Positions 52,094-63,086 of a stretch of 64,000 nt of DNA are shown here, piece after piece (positions within the stretch are counted from its first letter, which is position 1; each line of letters starts with the position of its first letter). This DNA is from Dryas octopetala (Eukaryota > Streptophyta > Magnoliopsida > Rosales > Rosaceae). The translations under genes were made by a program, and so were the position numbers. The notes under the pieces are model-generated. The model ran no database searches, had not been told where the DNA came from, and was given only the letters and a program-made list of their open reading frames with translations. The stretch covers positions 18,269,738 through 18,333,737 of the forward strand of contig OY992833.1 of the NCBI GenBank assembly GCA_963921425.1, in the 5' to 3' direction.

Positions 52094-52474
52094 ATGACCA
52101 CACTGCCAAGCTTTATCCTTCTCCTTCTCCTGTCTCTCTCTGTTGGCAGCTCAATGGCCTACTATAGTGTCACCATTTTCAATAACTTGGGTGACAACAC
52201 CAACCTCAATGTCCATTGTCAACCGAGCACAGATTTGGGTACACATGCAATCCCTTATTTAAACGACTTTAGCTGGATTGTCAACAATGTCGAGACTACT
52301 GTTTTAACTTGTGACATGAGTTGGGGTGGTGTAAATAAGCCTTACGTCATGTTTGATCCCAAAAGAGATGCATCGAGGTGTGCTGATAATTTGTGCTTTT
52401 GGCGTGCTAAGCAAGATGGCTTGTATCTCTACATCAAGGATCATAAGATGTTGGAGTTTCAGTTTAAATGGTAG
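52094..52474 (+). CDS. Plant self-incompatibility S1-like protein (SPH 1)
   Basis: A single-exon, 126-residue secreted protein of the S1/SPH family (S-protein homologues). These are named after the Papaver pistil S determinant but in most plants are of unknown function. Signal peptide about 1-22 (PSFILLLLLSLSVGSSMA). The mature part has the family features: an N-terminal beta strand YYSVTIFNNLG, then LNVHCQPSTDLG, the aromatic FSWIV block, LTCDMSW, SRCADNLCFWRAKQDGLYLY and a short C-terminus. The four conserved Cys (HC, TC, RC, LC) are present. Intronless small size is typical. It is on the opposite strand and only distantly similar to the two SPH genes downstream. Confidence 0.9.
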   Translation: MTTLPSFILLLLLSLSVGSSMAYYSVTIFNNLGDNTNLNVHCQPSTDLGTHAIPYLNDFSWIVNNVETTVLTCDMSWGGVNKPYVMFDPKRDASRCADNLCFWRAKQDGLYLYIKDHKMLEFQFKW

Positions 52475-53984
52475 CATTGAAAATTAAGCATGACATGCAC
52501 ATTGAACTTGGCAGGTTTTGCTTAGTTAGGAGTGCCACATACGTACTGATCATTTTAAAATTTCTTCCTAAATAAAGTCTAGCAAATATCGATCCTAGCA
52601 AATATCGATCCTTCATATATGTATGCCTTCTTAAAGCATATTAATTGTTACATGATATGAATGATTCAGTTGACAATGTCACATTTATAATGTCGTGATC
52701 CAGCAAATCTTTCCGCCAAAATATTTTGTATATATTCCTTCATTTTATTACGTAATTACAGTTGTGGCACATATATGATCAATCACCATAGAAATTTGAA
52801 AAAGAAAACAAAGGATCAATATTCAAGAAAAATAAGTTACATCACACAACTTAAAGTTTTCTTTAATGTGATTTCAGAGGCGATCTCTTTCCCATAAACA
52901 AAATCAAACTAGAACCCTATTATAGTGAAAGAAAAATTTGCTTTAATCATCCATGGTCTACCTTATAGATATCAAAATACGGAAAGGTAATTCATTCGAC
53001 CAGGTAAATGATCCTTTTTGTCTTTGAAATTGTCCATTTTTTCACTTTGGCCCCTATAATTTTAATTTTGACCATTATATTTTTATAGTTTAGTAATGTA
53101 ATGCAATTGAAGGAGGAAATCAAATTAATTTCCATCAAATGAGTATACAAAACGGTCGCATGGGTGTGCTTATAGGGGTAATTTTGTCGTTTCCTTTTTC
53201 CTCATATAACCCCAAGTCCAACCACCCACGTACGTGCCACCCCACATGACCGTTCTATTTACTAATATGGTAGAATATTGAGTTTGTCCTTCAATTGTAG
53301 GCATTAACAAACAAGTGAACAACAAAGGTATAATTATCGAAATTGAAATGATATAGATGATAATAAATTAAAAAGAGACAAACTACAAATATTAAAATGG
53401 TCATTTCAATTCGCTTTAAGAAGAAAGCAAGACATGGCCGGAGAACGAAGACATTGTCAAATAGACCTACAGATAACAAAATGATGCAAAAATATCCTAG
53501 TAATTAATATAACAGTAATAATATATATAATAACAACAATATACATATATGATACTTGGAGATTTGCCAAGCAATTGACAATCTCAATCAATGTGAACTA
53601 CGTGGTCTTGATAGAATCATATATTGGAGTACCAATCAGCCGATAACACAACTTAACAATCTAGTATTCTCCATGCATTAATCAAAGTCTACTGTGCTAC
53701 TGATAGCAGAAACCATCAATTAAGGTCATACAAACAAGGACCTTCTTGAACTATATATAGACCACTAGCTAACATTTACTGCAATATATCATCCCTGTCA
53801 GCCCTGAAAACATGAAACCATCGTAATTGATCCGACCACTTAAAGCTGCAAAAGAACAGCATGGTTCCCCAAATATATTTGATAAAATTTAAACTCATAG
53901 ATGGCACGTACTGGTTTTAAACTTATAAGTACTTGAAGACCAAGGTCATCATCACCCAATTTTCAGTGGACTGTAAACTTCTCC
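52475..53984. other. AT-rich spacer, no gene seen
   Basis: Short frames only (53291-53479 minus). Nothing is supported as a gene. Confidence 0.5.
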
Positions 53985-54600
53985 TTGCTTTCTAAAATGT
54001 TGGTGATTCGGACTCCTCTTTCCTTAAGTTTTTTTTTGATTAAATACTCTTTCCTTAAGTTTATATGGACTAAAGTGATGCCCATGTAATAGTTTATGGA
54101 CTCCAAAATTATAGAATAAAATTCACGGACTAAAAAGATACTCAAGGTATGATTCATGGACTAATGTTATAATTAACTCCAGCTGAGACTAATTTCCATA
54201 AACTTAAGGAAAGAAGAGTCCGAATCACCAATATATGTTTTCGAAAGCAAGGAGGGCTGAGACTAATTTCCACAAACTTAAGGAAAGAAGAGTCCGAATC
54301 ACCAATATATGCATGTTTTGGAAAGCAAGGAGGACTCGACAGTCCATTGCTATCCATTTCATACCCTTTTGTAAGGGCCAAATGAGACGTTGAAGGAGGG
54401 GTACGTAGGACACTGTGAGGACGAAAATAGCTCTAAAATATGGGTCACGTGCGGGACACATGAGTATTTTGACGAAAAATGTAACAGAAGTTACAAAAAG
54501 GACTAAAGTGATACTCGTACTATGGCTCATGAACTCTAGAATTCCGAAATGAAATTCATGAACTAAAGTGATAATCAAGGCATAATTCATGGACTATTGA
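53985..54600. repeat. Complex direct and inverted repeat block
   Basis: A unit of about 75 bp (GCTGAGACTAATTTCC, AAGAGTCCGAATCACCAA, AAAGCAAGGAGG) is tandemly repeated at about 54182-54335. An inverted partial copy lies at 53985-54065 (TTGGTGATTCGGACTCCTC). Two diverged direct repeats of a GGACTAAAGTGAT...TTCATGGACTA motif lie at 54066-54165 and 54500-54595. It looks like a nested or rearranged transposon remnant. The minus frames here (54154-54590) are not genes. Confidence 0.65.
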
Positions 54601-54827
54601 AATAATAGAAAATTAGCTAGGGAAATTCCCTTCAAATTTATCTCTTTCATTAAAACCCACGTATTTAGTTGCCAACCCACTTACTTTCTATGTATATATA
54701 TATACAAGAATGCTAAATAATTTCTAACGTATTTATTGATCAACATTACTTTCTATGTGATCAACTCACTTAACTTGCTAATCAGTTAGTTTTAGTACAT
54801 ATTTGTATATATATATATATATATATA

Positions 54828-55190
54828 GGAGTGTTCTAAAACTAACTGGTTAGCAAGTTAATACGAAACTAACCATGTTTTTTGGATCACCACATAACTA
54901 ATCTTATAATCCGAACCATAAATTATTTAAGTCATACTTCAAAGATCAACATTGCAAAAAATCAACTAAATCGAAAATCATTTAGTCATCTAATTGAGAT
55001 CAAATAAATTGACGATCAAAGTTTTCGATAAAAGCATATAAATAGTTGTTGTTATAATCAAATGACTAAATGACTTCCGATTTTGGAAATTTTTTACAAG
55101 AATGATCTTTGAAGTAGTGCCTAAAAAATAGACTGTTCGGATTTTGAGATTACATTGTGCGGTGGGCCTAATAAGGTAGTTTGTATATAT
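54828..55190. mobile_element. MITE with inverted arms (family A)
   Basis: A hairpin-type element flanked by (TA)n. The left arm contains ATAATCCGAACC and ACTTCAAAGATCAACATTGC; the right arm contains the inverted counterparts. Both arms reach a shared AATCATTTAGTCAT motif. The core motif family is shared with the elements at 31482 and 57466. Just beyond the right end, CTAAAACTAACTGGTTAG repeats the sequence of the left end in direct orientation, so neighbouring material was duplicated. The exact ends are uncertain. Confidence 0.65.
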
Positions 55191-55199
55191 ATATATACA

Positions 55200-55920
55200 A
55201 GAATGCTCTAAAACTAACTGGTTAGTTAGTTAATACAAACCACCTTGTATATCCAATTCAGTCTTGCTTTTATAGTTAGTTACAATGACAAGCTAGTACA
55301 TCCAATTCAGTCTTGCTTTTATAGTTAGCCCAAGTAATGAAATAAGTTGGGAAGATAAGTTATGATTATAATAGGATTAAGAATATGATCCCTTCCAATA
55401 ATAATAAGAACCAAAAAATAAATAACAGGTACAAATTAAAAGGCCTTCAGCTCACCAACCCTATACCCAAACTGCCCCTAATCCTAACCCTAAGTCCATA
55501 ACTCTAGTTTTGTGTTTGCTCATTAACTAAAGATCGATGGCAGTGTTTGGCCAAAAAAAAAAGGTCGATGGCGGTGGCTATGCGTTTCACTGTAAGGTGC
55601 TTTCCCCACCACAATGAAGGGTTCTATGACCAAAAAAAAAAAAAAACAGAAAAGAAAAGAAAATTGAAGAGGGGTTCGATCAATGTGCAGTAGAACTCAC
55701 TGTGTGATAATCGATGCTCCGCGATCTAACACCTCAAAGCGGCCGATACCCAAACAAGCCATGCCAAGTAATTAAAGATAATAGTCCTTGAATGTAATTT
55801 GGCACGGGAAAAATTGATAATAAAAATATTAAATTTGTCCCCGAACTCACTTCTTTTTTAGTTTGAATAGGTAATAGTTTTTACTATTTTGTCCTTTTTA
55901 TAAAATTATTTTTATCCAAT
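55200..55920. other. Spacer with no gene seen
   Basis: A 36-bp direct repeat (TCCAATTCAGTCTTGCTTTTA twice, 55253 and 55300) and several poly-A patches. A CCCTAATCCTAACCCTAA word (55477-55494) is telomere-like but too short to be an interstitial telomere. Confidence 0.5.
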
Positions 55921-55943
55921 CCCCCCCCCCCCCCCCCCCCCCC
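55921..55943. repeat. Poly-C run of 23
   Basis: Twenty-three consecutive C in an AT-rich spacer. Long C runs are rare in plant genomes and can form G-quadruplex or i-motif structures. They are also error-prone in sequencing, so the length is uncertain. Confidence 0.9.
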
Positions 55944-56161
55944 AACCCTCCTAATTGCTAATACTCGAAAAAAATTGCACTTTTTTTTATTTACACTAAG
56001 ATTTAAATCCGACATAAATTAAGACTTTAGTGATCAACAAGAAGATAAAACAAAAGGTAAATAAGATGAGTAAAATCAAAACAATATTTTTCCTTTATTA
56101 TATTTCTTTGAGGTACATTAATAGGAGCCCAAGGCACAACATTTCCCATCTTCTTGATGTT

Positions 56162-56584
56162 TTAGTTTTTTATCCAATCATACTGCTTTGCCCACACACC
56201 AGCCTTGATGTTAAGCAAGTATACTCCATCCTCTGCGGCTCTCCATTTGCAATGTTTTCCACCACAAGAGTCAAGAAATGAATCATCAGTAGTAAATGCA
56301 TCAAAATGAACATGGAAATTCAAGTAGGAAAAATCACAGTAGAAAAGAGTGGTGAAGACAGCCCTGAACCCGAATTCCCACTCCTCATTCGGAGCAAGAC
56401 TACGTTGGCCAAGATCATTGTCTTTAGATTGACAATGGTAGTCGAGTGTTTTGTTGTTGAGACTGTTGATAATATCCACATAGTGCTTCCGCCAAGGAAA
56501 GGGGTCGAAGGTACTAATTGGGTCAAATACTAAGGCAACAAAGAGCACAACACAGTAGAACTGATATATTGCTGATCCCTTCAT
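56162..56584 (-). CDS. Plant self-incompatibility S1-like protein (SPH 2)
   Basis: An intronless, 140-residue secreted S1/SPH protein. The signal peptide is about 1-25 (IYQFYCVVLFVALVFDPIS). The mature part has KHYVDIINSLNNKTLDYHCQ, then LAPNEEWEFGFRAVFTTLFY, CDFSY, and DSCGGKHCKWRAAEDGVYLL. The four family Cys are all present (HC, YC, SC, HC). It aligns without gaps over all 140 residues with the gene at 58573-58995, more than half identical by eye, and in the same orientation: a tandem pair. Even the promoters are related. Ligand or receptor role unknown. Confidence 0.9.
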   Translation of the reverse strand: MKGSAIYQFYCVVLFVALVFDPISTFDPFPWRKHYVDIINSLNNKTLDYHCQSKDNDLGQRSLAPNEEWEFGFRAVFTTLFYCDFSYLNFHVHFDAFTTDDSFLDSCGGKHCKWRAAEDGVYLLNIKAGVWAKQYDWIKN

Positions 56585-56637
56585 TTTTCTACAGATGATG
56601 AGATATGTTTTGATCCAATATGTGCATTCTTGCTATG

Positions 56638-56645
56638 CTTTTATA
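56638..56645 (-). promoter_or_regulatory. TATA box of SPH gene 2
   Basis: TATAAAAG on the minus strand, 54 bp before the start codon. It is matched by an equivalent site upstream of the paralogue (59052-59059), with AGAATGC beyond it in both. Confidence 0.65.
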
Positions 56646-57059
56646 GCAAAAGAATGCTATTTTGTTGTCTGAATATTTGGTTTTTTATTCATTATCTTTC
56701 CTTTCAGGTCATAATCATGTTAGGAAAAAGAAAACTGGCATATTACCTGTATGTTTAAGGGTTTTTATCCACATTAATTGGCCAATTTTTTTTTATTTTA
56801 TTTTATCCATAGTGAGTATATACGCTGATGTCATCTGAGTCAGATGGCCAGCCCAACATATATCCATTATTCTCAACTTCTATGGTAAATAATCCACATC
56901 AATATCTCTATGCATATATATATATATATGGAAATGTTATATTCTCATATAGTCTAATATGTTATATTTTCCAAACAATTAATTGAATTATTGATTAAGT
57001 AAATTTTTATTTCATTGTGTATGTAGTATAGATATATTGACAGTTTGTCAATATAATAT

Positions 57060-58215
57060 GCCAAATGGCCTAGCAAGAAAAATATATATATAGAAATGTT
57101 CTATATTTTAAAACCATACCATATATATATATGTTCAATTGTCAAATTAATTATCATTCTGAATAATTGTTCAAGTAAATTCGTAATATGTACTAGATTC
57201 ATAGTACCATTAGGCTTATCCAGGTGAGATGCACGTGACTCACAAATTATCTGTTATTTTTTTTTGTGAAAATATTTTTCTTTCCTTTCTTTCTTTTTAA
57301 TGCTACATTTTTCTCTTCATTTTTATTTCTTCAGTTTATCCTCTGTCTATGTGGCCCTTCTTTTTCTTCTTTGATTTTCTTTTAGGAAGATATTATTTTA
57401 TCAATTATTTTCTCCCAAATGGTCTAGCAAGAGGAACACATATATATATATATATATATATAATGCAGGTTCCTTCTATTGAGGTGTACCTCAACTTATT
57501 TATGTTGATGTATGACCTTGTTGGGGCCCACATGAGTCGTTTTGTGTCGATCCGAACCGTTCATTTTTTACATCTCCATTGATAATTAAATCATCCTTAC
57601 AAAAAATTAGTCAAATCGGAAATCATTTGCCTATCTAACTTTGATAAAACAAATAGACGGTTTCATCGAAAATATTTGGTTCGTCCATTTATTTGATCAA
57701 AGTTAGATAGGCAAATGATTTCCGATTTGGCTGATTTTTTGCAAAGATGATCTATCAATGGAGATGTAAAAAATGAACAGTTCGGATTGACACAAAACGA
57801 CTCGTGTGAGCCCCAATAGGGTATACCTCAACATAAATAAGTTGAGGTATAACTCAATAGAAAGAGCCTGTATATAAATGTTCTATATTTTAAGACCATA
57901 TATACCATATGTTCAATTGCAAAATTAATGATCATTTTGAATAATTGTTCAAGTAAATTCATGTTTTAATATGTACTAGATTTATAATACCATTAGGCTT
58001 ATCCAGGTGAGATGCACTTGATTCGCAAATTTTCTGTTATTTTTGTGAAAATATTTTTCTTTCCTTTCTTTCTTTTTAATACTATATTTTTCTCTTCATT
58101 TTTATTTCTTCAGTTTATCCTGATCTGTCCTTGCCTAATGAGTATATGTGACCTTTCTTTTTCTTCTTTGATTTTCTGTTAGGAAGATATTATTTGCCTC
58201 AAGTATTTTCTCACA
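57060..58215. repeat. Tandem duplication of about 355 bp, second copy split by a MITE
   Basis: Copy 1 spans about 57060-57414. Copy 2 runs from 57415 to 57465, is interrupted by the MITE (57466-57870), and resumes at 57871-58215. Both copies share CCAAATGG(C/T)CTAGCAAG, AATGTTCTATATTTTAA, CCATTAGGCTTATCCAGGTG and TTTTAGGAAGATATTATTT-like blocks in the same order. The MITE landed after the duplication. Confidence 0.85.
57466..57870. mobile_element. Foldback MITE (family A), clear ends
   Basis: A 405-bp near-perfect hairpin: left end CAGGTTCCTTCTATTGAGGT, right end, read inverted, CAGGCTCTTTCTATTGAGTT. Internal arms include AAATCGGAAATCATTTGCCT and its complement, meeting near 57675. The 9-bp flanks TATATAATG and TATATAAAT agree at seven positions, suggestive of a Mutator-type duplication. 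No coding capacity. Confidence 0.85.
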
Positions 58216-58572
58216 ACTTAATTACATGGCATTAATTTATACATTGGACTCTAAAAAAAATTAAAAAATAAAGAGAAAATAGATCATTTCAAATGAATTG
58301 ATGTCCAGGAAAATAAAAGTTGGGAAAAAAAATAAATCCTTGCAAATGAATTGATGACAAGAAAAAGTTAAATCATTTAACTCCAATCACATAATCTAGT
58401 TTATGCATGCTAAATCACATTCATATAACATGAAATAAGATGAAAAATTAAATAAAAATTGGACTTGATTCTTGCATTACAACGGACTCAGGTATTATTT
58501 AAAAATTTCAGAACCACATAATAACATTAAGATAATGGTCAAACCACAAGGACCAAGCGTACAATTTGGCCT

Positions 58573-58995
58573 TTAATTTTTCACCCAATCTTTCTTCTTT
58601 TCAAATTCACCAAGCTTGTTGCGATACAAGAATATTCCACTCTCTCTTGCGCTCCACTTGCAATGAGCTCCACCACACTCGCCAATGAAAGCACCATCGT
58701 TAACAAATGCATCAAAACGAACATGATAATTCGAGTACCACATGTCACAGTAGAAAAGTGTGGTTAAGCCCACGCGAAACCCAAATTCCCAATACTCATT
58801 GGGAGGAAGACTGCGACGGCCAAGATCATCATTTCCAGATTGGCATCGGTAGTCAAGTTGTGTGTTGTTGAGATTGTTGGTAATGCCCACATAGTGCTTT
58901 TTCCAAGGTGGGAAATCTAAGGAACTAATTGGGCCAAAGGCTAAGGCAAGGAAGAGCACAACATAGTAAAACTGCCATATTGCTTTTGCCTTCAT
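58573..58995 (-). CDS. Plant self-incompatibility S1-like protein (SPH 3)
   Basis: An intronless, 140-residue secreted S1/SPH protein starting at the ATG at 58995 (MKAKAIWQFYYVVLFLALAF is the signal peptide). The mature part contains KHYVGITNNLNNTQLDYRCQ, LPPNEYWEFGFRVGLTTLFY, CDMWYSNYHVRFDAF and ECGGAHCKWSARESGIFLY. Four conserved Cys are present. It is a gapless paralogue of the gene at 56162-56584 and lies 2 kb upstream of it on the same strand. A relic of a third tandem copy is at 60718-60772. Confidence 0.9.
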   Translation of the reverse strand: MKAKAIWQFYYVVLFLALAFGPISSLDFPPWKKHYVGITNNLNNTQLDYRCQSGNDDLGRRSLPPNEYWEFGFRVGLTTLFYCDMWYSNYHVRFDAFVNDGAFIGECGGAHCKWSARESGIFLYRNKLGEFEKKKDWVKN

Positions 58996-59051
58996 TTTGC
59001 TAACACAACTCAATATTTTGGCTCAGTACGTCTGTTCTAGCTGATTGTGTG

Positions 59052-59059
59052 CTTTTATA
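59052..59059 (-). promoter_or_regulatory. TATA box of SPH gene 3
   Basis: TATAAAAG on the minus strand, 57 bp before the start codon, at the same relative place as in SPH gene 2. Confidence 0.65.
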
Positions 59060-59480
59060 ATAAAAGAATGCCATTTGGTTCATGTTAATTTGCTTCTTTA
59101 ATTTTTTTTTGAGATTTAGGGAAGGGGGAAACGAACTTTGGTTCTTTAATTTATTAATTACTTTCCTTTTCAGGTGATAATAATATCTGAATATTTTATA
59201 ATTTAAGGATATGTAGCTTACCTTTTAATATATGTACTAGATACATGTACAGTGAGCTAAATTTAGAAAAAAGATTGTCATATACATGCATGTTCCTAAT
59301 ATAAGAACCCAGAATTCGAGGGTGATGTATTCGGAGTTGTTGTTATCATATATATATGGTAATTTTTTCTGGTCAGATAATAACGTATATTTTTTTTTTA
59401 GTGCAGATAGCAAAGTATTAAATGGGCTTCAGGCAAGAAAAGTTATAAATGCATATCGTATATTAATATGTAGGAAAATT

Positions 59481-59617
59481 TTCAGGTAAGGACATTCGCA
59501 TGGTGCGAAGTCGACACAGTGTCGACATGTGCTGCAACAATTAAGTTTTGGAATCTGGTGTCGACCCCATGTCGGCACTGTGTCGGCGTTTGCACCATGC
59601 GAACGCCTTTACCTGAA
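59481..59617. repeat. 137-bp near-perfect hairpin
   Basis: The left arm TTCAGGTAAGGACATTCGCA and the right arm, read inverted, TTCAGGTAAAGGCGTTCGCA continue as GTCGACACAGTG/GCCGACACAGTG to about 50 bp each. The loop is about 35 bp. It could be a tiny MITE or a small-RNA hairpin. I see no clear target duplication. Confidence 0.85.
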
Positions 59618-59619
59618 TG

Positions 59620-60717
59620 AGATGTACTGTTAATATGTATATAAATATTATACAGTATAAATTTGAGCCAATTACAAATAAATCAATAAAATTTTTAAAA
59701 ATTACAATTTTATCAATGCACTTTAATTTCCATAATTTTATTTTAGTCACTATGAACCAAAATGAAAACAGATAAATTACAATAGATCAATAAACATACA
59801 TTATTATGAAAATTTAGATTTGTATTGAGTTTGTGTTTGATTGTTATATATGCAGTAAAAACGACTTAGGGTTTAATTCCCGACACAAGACCAAAGACCT
59901 AAACCCAAAGCCATAAGCTCTAAAACCCTAATCCTAAATTCTAAACTCCATTTCTAAACTCTAAACCAATTTATATACCCAAAACTTCATTTATATACCC
60001 TAAATCAATTTAAGGGCAACGTCGTAATTTTACACCCACAAGTAATGGAGAAAACAGAATGGGCAAATTGATATTTTTTTAATGCATCAACATGACATTA
60101 GCAAGTGGATTGGGTTTAGTGACTAAAGGGAGATAATTTTTCAAAACCCATTGATCGACCTTTATGGAAAAAGGAAATTCACATTGACCATTATGTAGTA
60201 TTGAATTTTTTTATTAATTTAAATATAATTTTTTATATGATTTTTATGTTAACGTGATTGTCATATGTATTTGAGTAACAATTTTATATAATTAATGAAA
60301 CTTACAATAGAATTGCAACGAGTCGGGCCGCATAATACTACTGTCCAGCTTCGGGATGCTCATGAGGAGAAGAAGAAGAAGAAGAAGAGAAACCAGAGAA
60401 GAGGAGGAGAAGAAGAATATCGAAAAGAAACCAGAGAATATCAAAGAATGTTGGTGTCGGTTGGTTCGGTAACACCGACGGTCCACCTTCAGCAAGGTAG
60501 GCGCACCGACATTGACTAATCGGTCCATCATCAGAACGGTTCATCGTCAGAGCAGTTTAAACAATTTTTTGTTGCAGATCAGTTTTTTCGGTAGACCAAC
60601 CCAGCCCTACTTTTGGAGAACAAAAAATTCAAGTAGCAAATTTTACTCTCAAATTGCCACATAAGTCAGCAAATCACAATTTGAAGAGTGAATTTGGTAG
60701 AGTCTGTTAGAGATGCT
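59620..60717. other. AT-rich spacer, no gene seen
   Basis: Contains degenerate CCCTAAA-like words (59860-60005), a GAAGAA-rich patch (60363-60420) that creates false frames on both strands, and a more GC-rich stretch (60440-60600) with ACCGACGG words. Its right end (AGTCTGTTAGAGATGCTC) resembles a common plant MITE terminus. Confidence 0.5.
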
Positions 60718-60772
60718 CAAAAGGAAGGAATAACACAAAATAGTACAACTACCATATTACTTTTCCCTTCAT
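60718..60772 (-). pseudogene. Relic of a third tandem SPH gene
   Basis: Minus-strand sequence from the ATG at 60772 reads MKGKVIW, then a stop, then LYYFVLFLPF. This matches the signal peptide of SPH 3 (MKAKAIWQFYYVVLFLAL) with Gln turned to a stop codon. Upstream sequence to about 60900 also resembles the SPH promoters (TTCTATAG-AAAGAAGC in place of TTTTATAA-AAAAGAATGC). Nothing of the mature domain follows. It is a 5'-end relic only. Confidence 0.75.
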
Positions 60773-61445
60773 TTTTTCTTAGACTCAATTAATGTATTTT
60801 GGTTGGTTCGTTCACTTGATTCTAGTTAATATGCTTCTATAGTAAAGAAGCTATTTAGCTGTCATATTTTGTTTTTTTAATTAATTAGTCTTCTCTTTGG
60901 TTTCGAGGAGTTCGATAGGGATATACCCAAAGATAATAAGCTTACCTATTACATACATATCTGATGAGGTTAATTAATTTAGGAATACTATTTTCAAATA
61001 TGTACCTGTATGTTCCTAATTGAGAACCTAGAATTTAAGGGTTTTGCCAGCATGTGAAGAAATTGGAGCATCCAATATATTTTCATATATATTGGTCTGA
61101 AGGCCTTAATTTCTCTATAAGAGATTATTCTCTCTCTACATCATGTTTAAGGTTTTTAAGGTAATTATATGAGGAAGACGGGGATAGCAAAACCGAGAGG
61201 GAGTGAGATCGAGAGCAAAAGACAGAGAGAGAAAGAATGATCAGAGAATCTTCTTTGCAACGTTTTCTTGGAGTAGAAGGAGGAGAGACTTGAGCTACAA
61301 AGAGTTGAATTTTTCTAAAGTAATAATTAGTCCTATTTCTGTTAATTTATTATTGTATTTTTTTTTATTATATTGATTTCTTTTTCCCGTAATTCTATAG
61401 GGTTGTGTATTTGTTAGTGAATTGTGATGGGATTTCTTAAATAAT

Positions 61446-61856
61446 GTATTGTTTTTGCATTTTATTTAAGTCATTTTTAAATAAATTTCAAATTTTTTTG
61501 CTAAAAAAAATGATTAGGTTTTGTTTTTTTGGGTATAGAACTGTTCAAGTTTACGTGTTGGTCCTTCTAGGTATGAATGATTCGAGGAATTTTGTTGTAC
61601 GTGTTTCAAACAATTAATATTAGTGTTGTTTAATCAGTGACGGTGGAGCTTAAGATATATATAAAAGACGCTAACTTTGATTTGATTAAGTCGTTCTGTT
61701 TATCTAGATCTCAATTTCTCTCCAGCACTTAACCCTCCGATTCCTACCTCATCGTTTCATCTCTTTGATTTGAGTTCTCTATTTCTCAGACAGCCTCCAT
61801 CTGCATCTAGCCACAGCTTGAGCCACTCCATAGACTCTCGGTGACCCAAGGTCAGT

Positions 61857-61926
<70 letters not shown>

Positions 61927-62187
61927 AATTTTGTTTATTTTTGTGCAGATACTAGTTTCATTAGAACGTTTATTGCTTTTGCATTTTATTTAAGTCATTT
62001 TTAAATAATTTTCAACTTGTTTTGCTAAAACACTGATTAGGCTTTTGTTTTTTGAGTATAGAACTCGACAAGTTTTTGTGTTGGCCCTTCTAGGTATGAA
62101 TGAATTGAGGATTTTTGTTGTGTTTCAAACAATTAATATTAGTGTTGTATAATCAGTGAGGGTGGAGCTTAAGATATTTATATGAGA
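61446..62187 (+). repeat. Direct repeats of about 225 bp, 521 bp apart
   Basis: Copy 1 (about 61446-61671) and copy 2 (about 61967-62187) share TGCATTTTATTTAAGTCATT, GGTATGAATGA, GTTTCAAACAATTAATATTA and GTGGAGCTTAAGATAT in the same order. They bracket the likely first non-coding exon of the kelch-like gene and the CT tract, so they mark a local duplication in its 5' region. Confidence 0.85.
61860..61921. repeat. (CT)n microsatellite
   Basis: About 31 CT repeats. It begins about 10 bp after a good donor site (CCCAAG|GTCAG, GT at 61851), so it may lie at the start of a 5' UTR intron ending at the CCAG acceptor at 63064. Confidence 0.9.
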
Positions 62188-63086
62188 CGGATGGCTCTCC
62201 AGGTTTTTGGCTTTTATGATGTTTGTGACTACTTGCAGACACCCAATAGATCAATATATATATACACTCATTTTAATTTGTTGTTGTTGTTATTGGTATT
62301 TAAATTTGTGAATTGAGTAAGGGGTTGGTATAATTGTATAATATGTTTGTGGTACATGTTGCTTGATTATGCAAAGTAATGATTTAATTCTGCTGTTTTC
62401 TCTATTCAAGCAATAGCATAAGATTAGTCAACAATGAACCTCCGTGCTTTTTATATGATTTTGAATCAGCTTCACTTTTATTTAAATTTCAAGAGTAATT
62501 ATTCTTGGTTTCTTATTCTCTCTTGTATCTCTACAATCATGGTACCTTCAATGTGATAGTTTCAATCTTTCAAGAATTGTTGGAGAAATATATAGACTGA
62601 TATAGTGATATCATACTTTGAACCTTGATTGTAACTAAGAAAATGATGATTGATTTGTAATTTCATCTCTGTTCTATCTTTATCTAAACCTGGAAGTCAG
62701 AGTGTGAAATGTATATAAATTCGATTAAATATGTACTTTTTTGTGTCATTATGGAACTCACAAAGTTATTTTTTATGCGTTTTCTTGCATACAGTGTTAT
62801 ATTGTAAAGATTTTTTTATTGTACATCAAGTTTTTGCCTTCTTCTGCTCCTGTATTTTTTTCTTAGGTATTATGGTGTTTATATAGAGTTTCTCCTTTTC
62901 TCCATCCTCTTTAGCATATGTAATGATTAAAAACTTCCAGAACAAAATTTCGATCAATCATTTGTATTTCTGATGATTTATTCTATGGATTGAATTAATG
63001 AATTCCAATGTATACTAAAGTAGATATTGGATATATGGCTTTGACATTGCTTCATTCTGTCCAGGTTCTTACGAAAGGGTCAATCC

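Noticed and set aside
59860-60005. CCCTAAA-like words suggesting an interstitial telomere
   Set aside because: Too degenerate and irregular; common AT-rich words explain it.
60295-60544. Lys/Arg-Glu-rich and Ser/Phe/Leu-rich frames
   Set aside because: Products of a GAAGAA-rich patch read in several frames.
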